Origin: Clostridia bacterium
GTDB taxonomy: Bacteria; Bacillota; Clostridia; RGIG7378
Reading direction: 5' to 3'
DNA: 37,143 nucleotides
Assembly: GCA_017501105.1 (NCBI GenBank)
Contig: JAFVXO010000101.1
Span: 1-37,143 of the forward strand
Below, piece by piece: positions 8,119-17,112 of the stretch. A model generated the notes under the pieces. That model was not told the DNA's origin. It did not search any database and worked only from the letters and a program-made list of their open reading frames with translations. A program made the position numbers and the translations under genes. Numbering within the stretch: the stretch's first letter is position 1; each line of letters opens with the position of its first letter.

Positions 8119-10122
8119 ATGCAGAGCAGGATCGAATTGCGCAAGAATTTCTACGCCATCGTCTATTCCAGAGGTATGGTGTTTAATTTGCTGTGCCTTG
8201 CTATGATTGTCACCTTCTTTGCTGTTGGCAGGGTTATTCCCGCAGTAGTATTCTTTGTTATCTGGTTACTGCTCAACGTAGCTGTCCTCAGTGTCACCGA
8301 GATTATGGTCCGCCGCATATCAAACAGGCTGAACAACATGGTAAACCGCCTTAACGAGAAGGCCAGGGGTAACCTGCTCAATATGCAACTCCCTATGGCT
8401 ATCATCGACGAGGAGGGCTCCATTCTGTGGTTTAACAATTGCTTCTCCAAGGAGTTCAACGTAATGGTTTCGAAGACGGACAAGGCCGTTGATTCTTTTA
8501 TCCGTGAGATTCGGCAGCAGGCTGATTCGGATGAGCCCGGATGGCAGTTGGAAACGGAGTTTGGCGGTAAGACATATCAGTGCCTGGGCAGCGAATTTAC
8601 AGTGCGCAAGGGACAGGCCCCGGAGAATATCGTCATATTCATTGACATTACGGAGCACAAGGCTCTGTGCAAGACATACGATTATGAGAAACTGTGCTGC
8701 GGCATAGTTATTATAGACAACTACGATGACATACTGGCCGGTATGACAGATGAATCTGTGTATGTGGTCAGATCTGAGGTGGAGAAGTGCCTCACCGCAT
8801 GGACCAAGGACGCCTCGGGGTATGTTCGCAGGTATGACAGGGACAAGTACATTATTATGTTTGAGAAGGGCATGTTGCCCAAGTATGTTGCCGGGGGATT
8901 TAAGGTTCTCACGTATATAAAGGATATCTCAGCAGGTACAGAGTCTCCTGTTACTGTCAGCATAGGTCTGGCAGTTGAATGCGGCAAGCTTACCGACAAT
9001 TTCGCAGAGGCTCAGAGGTGCATCGATATCGCATTGGGAAGAGGCGGAGAGCAGGTAGTTCTGTCTATTGGTGGCGATAAATCCTTCTATGGAGGACATG
9101 TCAGGGAGATTGAGAGAGAGTCTAAAGTCAAGGCCAGAATCAACTCTAACGCCCTGAGAGCCACTATTGAGGGGTCTAAAAGAGTGTACATAATTGGCCA
9201 CAAGAACGCAGACTTTGACTGTTTGGGAGCGGCTCTGGGAGTCTACAGAATGTGTATTATCCTGAATGTTCAGGCATACATCATCATGGACGATATCAAC
9301 AGCAGCATCAGGACATATCTGGACGAGCTCAAGAGGTCTTCCGAATACACAGGCGTATTTGTTTCTGCAGCTGACGCGGTAGCCATGGCGGATTCGGAGT
9401 GCTGTCTGGTGGTAGTTGACGCCAACAAGGGTAGCATGCTGGAGTCTCAGGAGATCCTGGAAACCGTTGGCAGGGTGGCAGTTGTTGATCACCACAGGCG
9501 AGGCTACGATTACATCGATTATGCCCGGCCGCTATTCCAGGAATTGGCCGCATCCTCCGCCAGCGAAATGGTGGCAGAGATATTGCAGTACCAGGAGGAG
9601 AAGGGCACTATCACAGCTGACGAGGCCACAGCTATGTACATGGGCATAGTGGTAGACACTAAGGACTTTACATTCAAGACTGGGGTCAGGACCTTTGAGG
9701 CCGCAGCTTTCCTTAAGAGGAGCGGAGCCAACCTGGATATGGCCCATAGATTTACTGCCAAGACAAGAGATAGGTTCAATCTGATAGCATCCATAGTAGC
9801 AGAGGCCCAGGATGTGGGCGGCGAATGTGTTATTGCGGTGGTGCCCGGTGGCGTGCCGGATAGCAGTGAGGTGGCTGCTCAGGTGGCGGATACTCTGTTG
9901 ACCCTGTCGGGCAATGAGGCAACCTTTGTTTTGGCCGAGGCAGGAGATCGGGTGGCGATCAGCAGCAGATCTACAGGCAGAGTCAACGTACAGATGATTA
10001 TGGAGGATTTGGGCGGTGGCGGACACCAGACCATGGCAGGCGCACAGATTAAGGGTGTCACAGTGGAGGAGGCCCGGGACAAGCTCATCTCATCCATCAA
10101 ATACAGAATAACAGCGCAATAG
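8119..10122 (+). CDS. gdpP: Cyclic-di-AMP phosphodiesterase GdpP
   Basis: The start ATG 8119 has GGAGG at 8109-8113; the in-frame start at 8071 lies upstream of this site. The 667-residue length matches the family. Two membrane helices (about 18-55) are followed by a PAS-like domain (PMAIIDEEGSILWFNN), a degenerate GGDEF domain (VTVSIGLAVE region) and a DHH-DHHA1 phosphodiesterase. In the last, GHKNADFDCLGAA (about 360) and VVDHHRR (about 455) carry the metal-binding His and Asp residues, and GGGGHQTMAGAQ (about 630) is the DHHA1 substrate site. The enzyme hydrolyses the second messenger c-di-AMP to pApA at the membrane and so affects osmolyte transport and wall homeostasis. It is the first gene of a unit with rplI, dnaB and tilS; the gdpP-rplI-dnaB order is typical for Firmicutes. 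Confidence 0.93.
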   Translation: MQSRIELRKNFYAIVYSRGMVFNLLCLAMIVTFFAVGRVIPAVVFFVIWLLLNVAVLSVTEIMVRRISNRLNNMVNRLNEKARGNLLNMQLPMAIIDEEGSILWFNNCFSKEFNVMVSKTDKAVDSFIREIRQQADSDEPGWQLETEFGGKTYQCLGSEFTVRKGQAPENIVIFIDITEHKALCKTYDYEKLCCGIVIIDNYDDILAGMTDESVYVVRSEVEKCLTAWTKDASGYVRRYDRDKYIIMFEKGMLPKYVAGGFKVLTYIKDISAGTESPVTVSIGLAVECGKLTDNFAEAQRCIDIALGRGGEQVVLSIGGDKSFYGGHVREIERESKVKARINSNALRATIEGSKRVYIIGHKNADFDCLGAALGVYRMCIILNVQAYIIMDDINSSIRTYLDELKRSSEYTGVFVSAADAVAMADSECCLVVVDANKGSMLESQEILETVGRVAVVDHHRRGYDYIDYARPLFQELAASSASEMVAEILQYQEEKGTITADEATAMYMGIVVDTKDFTFKTGVRTFEAAAFLKRSGANLDMAHRFTAKTRDRFNLIASIVAEAQDVGGECVIAVVPGGVPDSSEVAAQVADTLLTLSGNEATFVLAEAGDRVAISSRSTGRVNVQMIMEDLGGGGHQTMAGAQIKGVTVEEARDKLISSIKYRITAQ

Positions 10123-10132
10123 CGGAGGTAAT

Positions 10133-10582
10133 ATGGAAGTAATTTTGACCCAAGATGTTAAGGGATTAGGCAAGAAGAACCAGTTGGTCAAGGCCAGCGA
10201 TGGTTACGCCAGGAATTTTTTGTTGCCCAAGGGGCTGGCAGTAGAGGCTACCAGGGCAAACGTCAACGAGATGAATGCCAAGAGCGATGCGGAGAGAGCC
10301 CGTATCGCCCGAGAGAGGGCTGCGGCACTTGACCAGCAGAAGGCCCTGTCCACCATTCAGTTGTCATTTACAGTTAAGGGTGGTGCCAATGGCAAGCTCT
10401 TCGGATCCGTTACTAACAAGGAAATATCCGAGGCGCTCCGAATACAGCACAATTTAGATATCGACAAAAAGAAAATCGAACTTGAGGAGGCAATCAAGGG
10501 CGCAGGTAAGCACACCGCGATAATCAAGCTGTACCCTCAGATTTCCGCAAAGATTACAATTAACGTTACCGTAGAGGTATAA
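10133..10582 (+). CDS. rplI: 50S ribosomal protein L9
   Basis: The 149-residue protein has the normal bL9 length. The N-terminal domain begins MEVILTQDVKGLGKK and contains DGYARNFLLPKGLAVEAT, both diagnostic; a charged connecting helix follows and the C-terminal domain includes KLFGSVTNKEISEAL. L9 binds 23S rRNA near the L1 stalk and helps hold reading frame. GCGGAGGT precedes the ATG. The gene lies 10 bases after gdpP and 1 base before dnaB. Confidence 0.97.
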   Translation: MEVILTQDVKGLGKKNQLVKASDGYARNFLLPKGLAVEATRANVNEMNAKSDAERARIARERAAALDQQKALSTIQLSFTVKGGANGKLFGSVTNKEISEALRIQHNLDIDKKKIELEEAIKGAGKHTAIIKLYPQISAKITINVTVEV

Positions 10583-10583
10583 A

Positions 10584-11969
10584 ATGAGCAATTCCAGGCA
10601 ATCAGGCGAAAACACATTCAACATGACAGGAGCTGCAGCTATGGCGCTGCCCCACAGCCCCGAGGCTGAGAGATCGGTGCTGGGATCCATGCTGATTTCT
10701 GCCCAGTGCATCCCTGAGATAATTGTGGATCTCCGGGAGGATGATTTCTACATGCAGACTCACAGGGATATCTTCCGTGCGGTTTCCGACCAGTACAACG
10801 GAGGCAATCCTGTGGACATCATCACAGTTGCAGGGCGAATGGAGCAGGATGGTACGCTGGACAAGGTGGGCGGAATTTCCTATCTGGCCGACCTGGCAAC
10901 AGGGGTCCCTACTGTGGAAAACGTCATGCATTACTCCCGAATTGTCAAGGGACATTCGGACTTGCGCAAGCTTATTGCCATTGCCGGAACTATTACAAAA
11001 CAGTGCTATGCCAGACAGGACGACCCATCAATGGTAAAGGAACAGGCCCGACAGATGCTCTTTGATATGGATGCATCCGACGGAGGCAAGGATCTGGAGC
11101 ATATCGAAACCGCTACAGTCAGGTCTCTGCAGCAGCTGGAGGAGAGGTACAAGGCTAAGGGCAAGCTGTCCGGCGTTCCCTCCGGATTCCGCTGCTTAGA
11201 CAACATGACTGCCGGATTCCAGAAGGGTAACCTTATACTGTTGGCTGCCAGACCAGGTGTAGGTAAGTCCGCTCTGGCACTCAATATTGCAACTCACGCC
11301 GCGCTCAAGGCAAACCTGCCTGTTGCGGTATTTAGTTTGGAAATGTCCAAGGAGGAACTTGTAAACAGAATTGTCAGCTGCGAGGCTATGATTGATTCTA
11401 AGAAGTTCAAAACAGGCGACTTTTCCGACGAGGATTGGGATAGCTATGCTTCCACCATGACCCGCATCGCTAAGGCTCCTCTGTATCTGGACGATACGGC
11501 AAACGTTACCGTATCCGACATCAGAGCCAAGTGTCAGAAGCTCAAGATGCAAAAGGGTGGTCTGGGTATGATTGTCATCGACTATCTACAGTTGATGCAG
11601 ACCACATCCAGGAGTGATAACAGAGCACAAGCTATCGGCGAAATTACCAGAGCTCTCAAGATCCTGGCCAAGGACATGGGCGTGCCTATTTTGTTGTTGT
11701 CACAGTTGAACCGTGCAGCCGAGGATAGAGATAGACCTGCCCTGTCTGATTTGAGAGAGTCCGGATCAATCGAGCAGGACGCCGATATCGTTATGTTCAT
11801 TGCCAACGATACTAAGAAAAAGGGCGCCGACGTTACAGACCAGGCTATCCCCGACACATACCCGGTAGAAATTGTTTTAGCTAAGCACAGGAGCGGTTCC
11901 CTTGGTTCCGTTAAACTGGCATGGACAGGTAAATACACCAGATTTGACGAACTGGATTATCAGCAATGA
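10584..11969 (+). CDS. dnaB: Replicative DNA helicase DnaB
   Basis: The 461-residue protein is a standard hexameric replicative helicase (called DnaC in Bacillus). The N-terminal domain starts after a 20-residue tail with LPHSPEAERSVLGSML and includes DFYMQTHRDIF. The RecA-like domain has Walker A ARPGVGKSALALN (about 228-240), FSLEMSKEEL, Walker B MIVIDYLQLMQ, and the DnaB signature LSQLNRAAEDRDRPALSDLRE with SGSIEQDADIV. No intein is present. The ATG follows the rplI stop after one base, and the downstream tilS start overlaps its stop (ATGA), indicating translational coupling through the unit. Confidence 0.97.
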   Translation: MSNSRQSGENTFNMTGAAAMALPHSPEAERSVLGSMLISAQCIPEIIVDLREDDFYMQTHRDIFRAVSDQYNGGNPVDIITVAGRMEQDGTLDKVGGISYLADLATGVPTVENVMHYSRIVKGHSDLRKLIAIAGTITKQCYARQDDPSMVKEQARQMLFDMDASDGGKDLEHIETATVRSLQQLEERYKAKGKLSGVPSGFRCLDNMTAGFQKGNLILLAARPGVGKSALALNIATHAALKANLPVAVFSLEMSKEELVNRIVSCEAMIDSKKFKTGDFSDEDWDSYASTMTRIAKAPLYLDDTANVTVSDIRAKCQKLKMQKGGLGMIVIDYLQLMQTTSRSDNRAQAIGEITRALKILAKDMGVPILLLSQLNRAAEDRDRPALSDLRESGSIEQDADIVMFIANDTKKKGADVTDQAIPDTYPVEIVLAKHRSGSLGSVKLAWTGKYTRFDELDYQQ

Positions 11970-13339
11970 TAAATATTGACCACATCAGACACAACTTGTA
12001 CCATCGCTGTAGCTACGACGGCAGCGGTTTGGTTTTAGGTGTCTCAGGCGGCGCGGACTCCATGTTTTTGCTGCATGTGCTGATGCAGACAGAGGAGCGG
12101 GATAAGCTCCATGTGTTACATGTAAATCACAACATCAGGGGAGCTGAGGCCCTGGCAGACCAGGAACATGTTCTGGAATACTGCAGGCAGCACGGCATTT
12201 CCTGTAACGCAGTCACCAGAGATATTCCCACAGAGGCACAGGACAAAAGTATATCCCTTGAAGAGGCCGGCAGAATGGCTCGGTATGAGGAACTGAGACG
12301 GGAGGCGCATCGCAGGGGATATAAGTTCATAGCCTGTGCTCATCACTCCAACGACAGGGCAGAAACGGTCTTAATGAATATACTGAGAGGCACTGGATTG
12401 CGTGGCCTGAGAGGCATTGATTACGTCTCGGGAGACATTCTGCGCCCTCTGCTAGACGTGACTCGGACCCAGATCATGGAATATGTCCACGAGCACAACA
12501 TTCCTTATGTTACCGACAGTACCAACACAGACAATGCATACAGGAGAAATGCAGTGCGCAATAACCTGTTTGCCTACGTGGAAGACAACTACGGAGTAGA
12601 CCTGGTGGACAGGCTCAACTCCTTGGCAGACTTGGCCCGGGAGGATTCGGACTGCCTGGAGCGCATGGCAGAGGAAGTGTTCCGGAAGGCTTTGGTGGAG
12701 AAATCACACGGCAGTAAGGTGGTGCTGGACGCCAAGATTATTGGAGAAGCAGATACTGCCCTTGCCAAGAGAGCTATACGCAGGGCTATTGGCACAGTCA
12801 AGGGAGACTTGGTAGATATAGCCCACAGTCATGTGGAGGCTATACTCAGCATTGCAGACAAGACGGGCAAGCAGGTGCCTCTGCCTCATGGATTAGTGGT
12901 CACAACAGCCTATAACAGAATAACCATTTGTTATGGTGACATGCAGGAGTGTCACCAACAGCTCCCGTTGCCGCAGATGACACAGGAAACCTTGGACTAC
13001 AGCGGCGGTAATGCCAGACTATACAAAAAACTAAACAGCAGACCCATGCCCGGCCAATACATGCATACCATGTGCTTTGATGCAGATGCGGTGAACCGGC
13101 TAGGCGAACCTCCGGTGCTCAGATATCGTCTCACCGGTGACAGAATAAGGCTGGACAATGGAGGAACCAAGAAACTCAAGGATTGGATGATAGACAGCAA
13201 GATCCCTGCCGGTCTTCGGGACGGCGTGTGGGTCATTGCCTGTGGATCCACTGTACTTGGAGCTCCACAATACAGAGCTTTTGGTGGGTTTGCACCCTCC
13301 CCTGACTCAAAAAAAGTTTTAGTTCTGCGAATTGATTAG
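11966..13339 (+). CDS. tilS: tRNA(Ile)-lysidine synthase
   Basis: TilS converts cytidine 34 of the minor tRNA-Ile (CAU anticodon) to lysidine with ATP and lysine, so that it reads AUA. The PP-loop motif SGGADSMFLLHVL begins near residue 28; VLHVNHNIRG, CAHHSNDRAETVLMNILRGTGLRGL and RNNLFAYVE are further family landmarks. The C-terminal TilS domain is seen in YRLTGDRIRLDNGGTKKL. The 457-residue length is normal. The start lies in the four-base overlap with dnaB and has no good ribosome binding site of its own, so translation probably depends on coupling. The -35 element of the downstream hpt promoter lies in its last codons. Confidence 0.95.
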   Translation: MINIDHIRHNLYHRCSYDGSGLVLGVSGGADSMFLLHVLMQTEERDKLHVLHVNHNIRGAEALADQEHVLEYCRQHGISCNAVTRDIPTEAQDKSISLEEAGRMARYEELRREAHRRGYKFIACAHHSNDRAETVLMNILRGTGLRGLRGIDYVSGDILRPLLDVTRTQIMEYVHEHNIPYVTDSTNTDNAYRRNAVRNNLFAYVEDNYGVDLVDRLNSLADLAREDSDCLERMAEEVFRKALVEKSHGSKVVLDAKIIGEADTALAKRAIRRAIGTVKGDLVDIAHSHVEAILSIADKTGKQVPLPHGLVVTTAYNRITICYGDMQECHQQLPLPQMTQETLDYSGGNARLYKKLNSRPMPGQYMHTMCFDADAVNRLGEPPVLRYRLTGDRIRLDNGGTKKLKDWMIDSKIPAGLRDGVWVIACGSTVLGAPQYRAFGGFAPSPDSKKVLVLRID

Positions 13340-13360
13340 AAATAACCCGCATGATAAAAT
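13332..13360 (+). promoter_or_regulatory. Candidate promoter for hpt-ftsH
   Basis: TTGATT at 13332-13337 (across the end of tilS) and TAAAAT at 13355-13360 are 17 bases apart. TGA immediately before TAAAAT makes it an extended -10 promoter. Confidence 0.6.
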
Positions 13361-13393
13361 AAAAAATTATCGCGCATATATAGGAGAGATACC

Positions 13394-13936
13394 ATGTATT
13401 GGAAAAAGGATATTTGCAAGGTATTGATGACAGAGGAACAGATTGCCGATATGGTCAAAGGTATTGGCCAACAGATTACACAGGATTATTCAGGCAAGGA
13501 ATTACTTGTGGTAGGTATCCTCAAGGGTGCATCGGTTTTTATGATGGACTTGATTAAGTATATAGACTTGCCTTTGTCCATAGACTTTATGGTTGTCTCC
13601 AGTTACGGCAATATGAGCGCAACCTCGGGAGAGATAAAGATTCTCCGGGATGTAACCGCCAAGATGGAGGGCCGCCACGTTTTGTTGGTAGAGGACATTA
13701 TCGATTCTGGGCTTACTATGAATAAGCTTAAGGATGTACTTAAGCTCCGCAACCCTGCATCACTCAAGGTGGCTTCTGCATTTGACAAGCCTTCGGGACG
13801 CAGAGTTCCCATGGAGTGTGATTACGTAGGCGCTGAGGTGCCCAACGAATTCGTTGTGGGATACGGACTCGATTATGCAGAAAAATACAGAAACGTACCG
13901 GAGTTGTGCGTTTTGAAATCAGAGATTTACGAATAG
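13394..13936 (+). CDS. hpt: Hypoxanthine (guanine) phosphoribosyltransferase
   Basis: The 180-residue enzyme salvages hypoxanthine and guanine with PRPP to give IMP and GMP in the cytoplasm. The PRPP-binding motif is VLLVEDIIDSGLT (about 97-109). GILKGASVFMMDL is the loop near the active site, MVVSSYGN carries the flexible-loop Ser-Tyr pair, and FVVGYGLDYAEKYRNVPE is the C-terminal family signature with the Mg-binding Asp. AGGAGAG at 13382-13388 precedes the ATG. The tilS-hpt-ftsH order is highly conserved in Firmicutes. Confidence 0.96.
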   Translation: MYWKKDICKVLMTEEQIADMVKGIGQQITQDYSGKELLVVGILKGASVFMMDLIKYIDLPLSIDFMVVSSYGNMSATSGEIKILRDVTAKMEGRHVLLVEDIIDSGLTMNKLKDVLKLRNPASLKVASAFDKPSGRRVPMECDYVGAEVPNEFVVGYGLDYAEKYRNVPELCVLKSEIYE

Positions 13937-13954
13937 TTTTGGAGGAGAGATAAA

Positions 13955-15952
13955 TTGAAGAACAAAAAGAAACTAGGAGGCATTGGCTTCTATCTGATGA
14001 TTCTCTTTGCAGTAGCACTGCTGGTAATGGCATTTATGCCTGGAGCGTCAGAGTCCTCCGATGTTAAGTATTCTGATATCATCGATGCAGCAAACAAAGG
14101 CGAGATCGTAGGTGTACTTCTCGATAGTGAGAAGGCAATCATTATTGCCGAGCTGTCAGTAGAGCAGGATGGAGGGATCAAGTATTGGACTGCAGCTATA
14201 CCTGCAGACCTTACCACCGGTTCTCAGAGAGTACAGCAGCTGCACGAGGATGGCAAGATTCAATATTTTGCAGTCAAGAGACTGAATACTATACCTGAGT
14301 GGGTTTCATATGTTGTGCCCGCAGTATTTGCAGTGGGACTGTTCCTGCTGATGATGTTCTTCATGCGCCAGAGCGCCGGATCCGGCACCAAGAGCGCCAT
14401 GGACTTTGGCCGCAGTACTGCCCGTATGGCCAAGGACCTTAAGAAGAAGGTTACCTTTGACAGCGTAGCAGGAGCCAATGAGGAGAAGGAGGAACTGGCA
14501 GAGGCTGTAGAGTTCCTCAAAAATCCTGCCAAGTATACGGAGATGGGAGCCAGGATCCCCAAGGGATTCCTGTTGGTGGGCCCTCCCGGAACAGGTAAGA
14601 CTCTGCTGGCAAAGGCCGTAGCAGGAGAGGCAGATGTGCCCTTCTTCTCAATCAGCGGTTCCGACTTTATGGAAATGTTTGTGGGTGTTGGAGCTTCCCG
14701 TGTCAGGGATTTGTTCAACCAGGCCAAGAAGGCTGCTCCCAGCATTATTTTTATAGACGAAATTGACGCCATTGGCAGACACAGAGGTGCCGGACTTGGT
14801 GGCGGACATGACGAGAGAGAACAGACTCTTAACCAGATGCTGGTTGAGATGGATGGATTTGAGCAGAACGAGGGAGTCATTGTAATGGCAGCCACAAACC
14901 GCCCTGACATACTTGACCCTGCTCTGTTGCGCCCCGGTAGATTTGACCGCCGAGTGGTGGTTGGATACCCCGACGTCAAGGGCCGTGAGGAAATTCTGGC
15001 TGTTCATGCCAGAAATAAACGACTGGGCTCCGATGTAGATTTGGAAGAGATTGCAAAGAACACCCAGGGCTTTACGGGAGCAGATCTGGAGAATCTGCTC
15101 AATGAGTCCGCACTGCTGGCTGTTCGCAACAACCGTAAGTTTATTACTATGGAGGACGTAAAGGAGGCCATCTACAAGGTTATGATGGGCCCCGAGAAGA
15201 AGAGCCGTGTAGTCAGTGACAAGGCCAAGAGGCTCACTGCCTATCACGAGGCAGGCCACGCCCTCATTGTTAAGATGGTTTCTTCCTATCAGAAGGTAGA
15301 CAGAGTTACTATTATTCCCGCAGGAATGGCAGGAGGCTACACCTCTTTCCGACCTGAGGAGGAGAAGGACTACTACACATACAGCGATTTCATGGAGTCT
15401 ATTAAGGTTGCCTTGGGAGGCAGAGCTGCCGAGCAACTGGTACTGGGGGAGGTTTCCACCGGTGCAGGCAACGACCTCAAGCAGGTAAACAGCATGGTCC
15501 GCAATTTGATTTTCAAATACGGCATGAGCGAGAACTTCGAGAATATGATTTTCGGCTCCGAGGGAGACGAGGTGTTTATCGGCAAGGACTTTGGAACCGT
15601 CAGGAACTACAGCGAGGAGACCGCCCGCATCCTGGACAACGAGATCAAGGACATTATTCACAGGGTATATGGTGAGGTCCTGGAGTTGCTTGAACAGAAT
15701 ATCGATAAGCTCCACGCACTGGCCGGAGTTCTGATTGAGAACGAAAAGGTGGATGCCGAGGAGTTCGAGGCCATCTTCTCCCAGGGTATGGAGTACTACA
15801 ACCGGGTCAAGGAGGCCAAGCAGGCAGCCAGAGATGCTGCTGCAAAGCAACCCGAGACTGAGGATAATGCAGAGAATACTGATACAGTTGCCGAGGATGA
15901 GGCTGCAAAGAACGAAAAAGAGGATACAGAGGTTACAGGTGAAGAGAATTAA
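13955..15952 (+). CDS. ftsH: ATP-dependent zinc metalloprotease FtsH (TTG start)
   Basis: FtsH is a membrane-anchored AAA protease that degrades unneeded or misassembled membrane and regulatory proteins. The start is TTG at 13955, set by GGAGGAGAG at 13941-13949; there is no nearby ATG with a site. Two membrane helices (about 11-29 and 118-137) flank a small external domain. The AAA module has Walker A GPPGTGKT (about 209), Walker B IIFIDEID, and the second region of homology with [20 protein letters not shown]. The zinc site HEAGH lies near residue 430, with the third ligand expected in the [12 protein letters not shown] region. The last 45 residues are rich in Glu and Ala, a usual feature. 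Its 3' end overlaps the next gene by 14 bases. Length 665 is normal. Confidence 0.97.
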   Translation: MKNKKKLGGIGFYLMILFAVALLVMAFMPGASESSDVKYSDIIDAANKGEIVGVLLDSEKAIIIAELSVEQDGGIKYWTAAIPADLTTGSQRVQQLHEDGKIQYFAVKRLNTIPEWVSYVVPAVFAVGLFLLMMFFMRQSAGSGTKSAMDFGRSTARMAKDLKKKVTFDSVAGANEEKEELAEAVEFLKNPAKYTEMGARIPKGFLLVGPPGTGKTLLAKAVAGEADVPFFSISGSDFMEMFVGVGASRVRDLFNQAKKAAPSIIFIDEIDAIGRHRGAGLGGGHDEREQTLNQMLVEMDGFEQNEGVIVMAATNRPDILDPALLRPGRFDRRVVVGYPDVKGREEILAVHARNKRLGSDVDLEEIAKNTQGFTGADLENLLNESALLAVRNNRKFITMEDVKEAIYKVMMGPEKKSRVVSDKAKRLTAYHEAGHALIVKMVSSYQKVDRVTIIPAGMAGGYTSFRPEEEKDYYTYSDFMESIKVALGGRAAEQLVLGEVSTGAGNDLKQVNSMVRNLIFKYGMSENFENMIFGSEGDEVFIGKDFGTVRNYSEETARILDNEIKDIIHRVYGEVLELLEQNIDKLHALAGVLIENEKVDAEEFEAIFSQGMEYYNRVKEAKQAARDAAAKQPETEDNAENTDTVAEDEAAKNEKEDTEVTGEEN

Positions 15953-17006
15953 GGCCATTTCGGCACTTGTTGTCATTGGAACCCTGATAGCAGCTGTGCT
16001 TGCAGGTTGTTCCACAGGAGGGCTCAGCTACAAACCACAGGACTATATTACCAAGGTCGGTGAATATACCGGCCTTGTGGTCGCTCTCGGCGACACAACT
16101 GTTACGGACGAAGAGGTGGAGGAGGCCATATACTCCGCCCTGTCTGACTTTGCAGAGACAGAGGATGTGACAGAGGGCACAGTAGCGTCTGGAGATACTG
16201 TGGTTATGGACTTTTCCGGTTCTGTGGATGGACAAGTCTACGATAATACTGTGGCCAAGGACTATGTATACAAGCTGGGCAGTGGCACTCTGCTGACTGG
16301 CATTGACGATAGCCTGTATGGCAAGACCATAGGGGAGAGATTTGCAGTCAATGTCGAGTTGCCGGAGGACTATTACGACGCCGGTCTGGCAGGCAAAACT
16401 CTGACCTTGGATGTTGTGATTAAAGTCAAGAGAGTTACCACATTTCCTGAGCTTACCGACGAGTTCGTAGCGGGACTTAAGGCCGCCGAATTCTCAACCG
16501 TTGTCGGGATGAAGCAGTACTTCAGAGATCAGTTGGAAGCAGACAAACTGTTGAGTGCCCAGGAGGCACAGCTGGAGGAACTGTGGGCCAAGGTTGTGGA
16601 CAACTTTGAGTTGTCGGGCCTGCCCGGAGATGCAGTGGACGCATATGTGGATGCACTGGTGGCAGAGGCAGAGGCTGGAGCACAACAGTACGGAGTAACA
16701 TATTTGAATATGCTGTCATACATGGGATTTTCCTCGGATGCTGAGTTCAAGGAGTATTGTGTCAAGAATGCAGAGGAGACAGTGAGAGAGGATGTGGTAT
16801 ACTACTACATCATTCAGGCAGAGGATATTCAGCATACCAAGAGGGAAGCAAAGCAGTTTGCCAAGGAAAACTTCTCCGAATACGGATATTCATCTGCAGA
16901 GGAATTCCTGGAGGAATACGGTACAGATTACATTATCGAGTACATGAATATGTCAGCTCTGTGGGATTTTCTTGAGGAAAACAACACCCTCCAAGGTCAG
17001 AAATAA
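15939..17006 (+). CDS. Exported lipoprotein with trigger-factor-like FKBP prolyl isomerase domain (first of two)
   Basis: A GTG at 15939, inside the last codons of ftsH, starts a perfect lipoprotein signal: MKRIKAIS, a hydrophobic stretch, then the lipobox LAGC with Cys24. AGAGG lies 5 bases upstream. The open frame continues upstream across ftsH, but only this start gives a signal peptide. The 355-residue product has a linker like the end of the trigger factor N-domain (VTDEEVEEAI), then an FKBP-type domain (about 80-165: GDTVVMDFSGSVDG, LGSGTLLTGIDD, LAGKTLTLDVVIK), then a helical C-terminal part like trigger factor's arms. The ribosome-binding loop of trigger factor is absent. Trigger factor is cytoplasmic; this version would be tethered outside the membrane and may help fold exported proteins. 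Coupling to ftsH suggests a joint role in envelope protein quality, which is inference. Confidence 0.8.
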   Translation: MKRIKAISALVVIGTLIAAVLAGCSTGGLSYKPQDYITKVGEYTGLVVALGDTTVTDEEVEEAIYSALSDFAETEDVTEGTVASGDTVVMDFSGSVDGQVYDNTVAKDYVYKLGSGTLLTGIDDSLYGKTIGERFAVNVELPEDYYDAGLAGKTLTLDVVIKVKRVTTFPELTDEFVAGLKAAEFSTVVGMKQYFRDQLEADKLLSAQEAQLEELWAKVVDNFELSGLPGDAVDAYVDALVAEAEAGAQQYGVTYLNMLSYMGFSSDAEFKEYCVKNAEETVREDVVYYYIIQAEDIQHTKREAKQFAKENFSEYGYSSAEEFLEEYGTDYIIEYMNMSALWDFLEENNTLQGQK

Positions 17007-17045
17007 TACTCCGTTAGTCCGAGCACTTTGAGTATTTATTTTTAA
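17005..17045 (+). terminator. Possible weak terminator after the first trigger-factor-like lipoprotein
   Basis: AATACTC (17005-17011, overlapping the stop codon) can pair with GAGTATT (17030-17036), with a small inner AGT/ACT pairing, and a T-rich run follows (TATTTTT). The loop is large, so the call is weak. Confidence 0.3.
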
Positions 17046-17052
17046 ATATAAT

Positions 17053-17063
17053 TATGATAAAAT
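17053..17063 (+). promoter_or_regulatory. Candidate extended -10 element before the second lipoprotein
   Basis: TGATAAAAT ends at 17063 (TAAAAT at 17058-17063 preceded by TGA). No clear -35 hexamer is present at the right distance; an overlapping TATAAT at 17047-17052 is an alternative. A 5-bp dyad, GTCGT with ACGAC, lies at 17073-17087. Confidence 0.4.
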
Positions 17064-17112
17064 ACTGCGATAGTCGTCCTGTACGACATCACAGAGATGA
17101 AAGGAACACCAA

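Noticed and set aside
15735-15938. Upstream in-frame extension of the first lipoprotein over ftsH
   Set aside because: It encodes an Arg-rich nonsense segment in a frame shadowing ftsH; only the GTG at 15939 yields a signal peptide with lipobox.
14648-16015. 455-codon open frame on the minus strand opposite ftsH
   Set aside because: It is a shadow of ftsH codon usage: no ribosome site, no recognisable domain, and full overlap with a strongly conserved gene. The same applies to the long antisense frames at 1829-2791, 22017-22700 and 8929-9495.
17073-17087. Small inverted repeat GTCGT/ACGAC before the second lipoprotein gene as an operator
   Set aside because: A 5-bp dyad is too short to separate from chance without a second copy or a known regulator.
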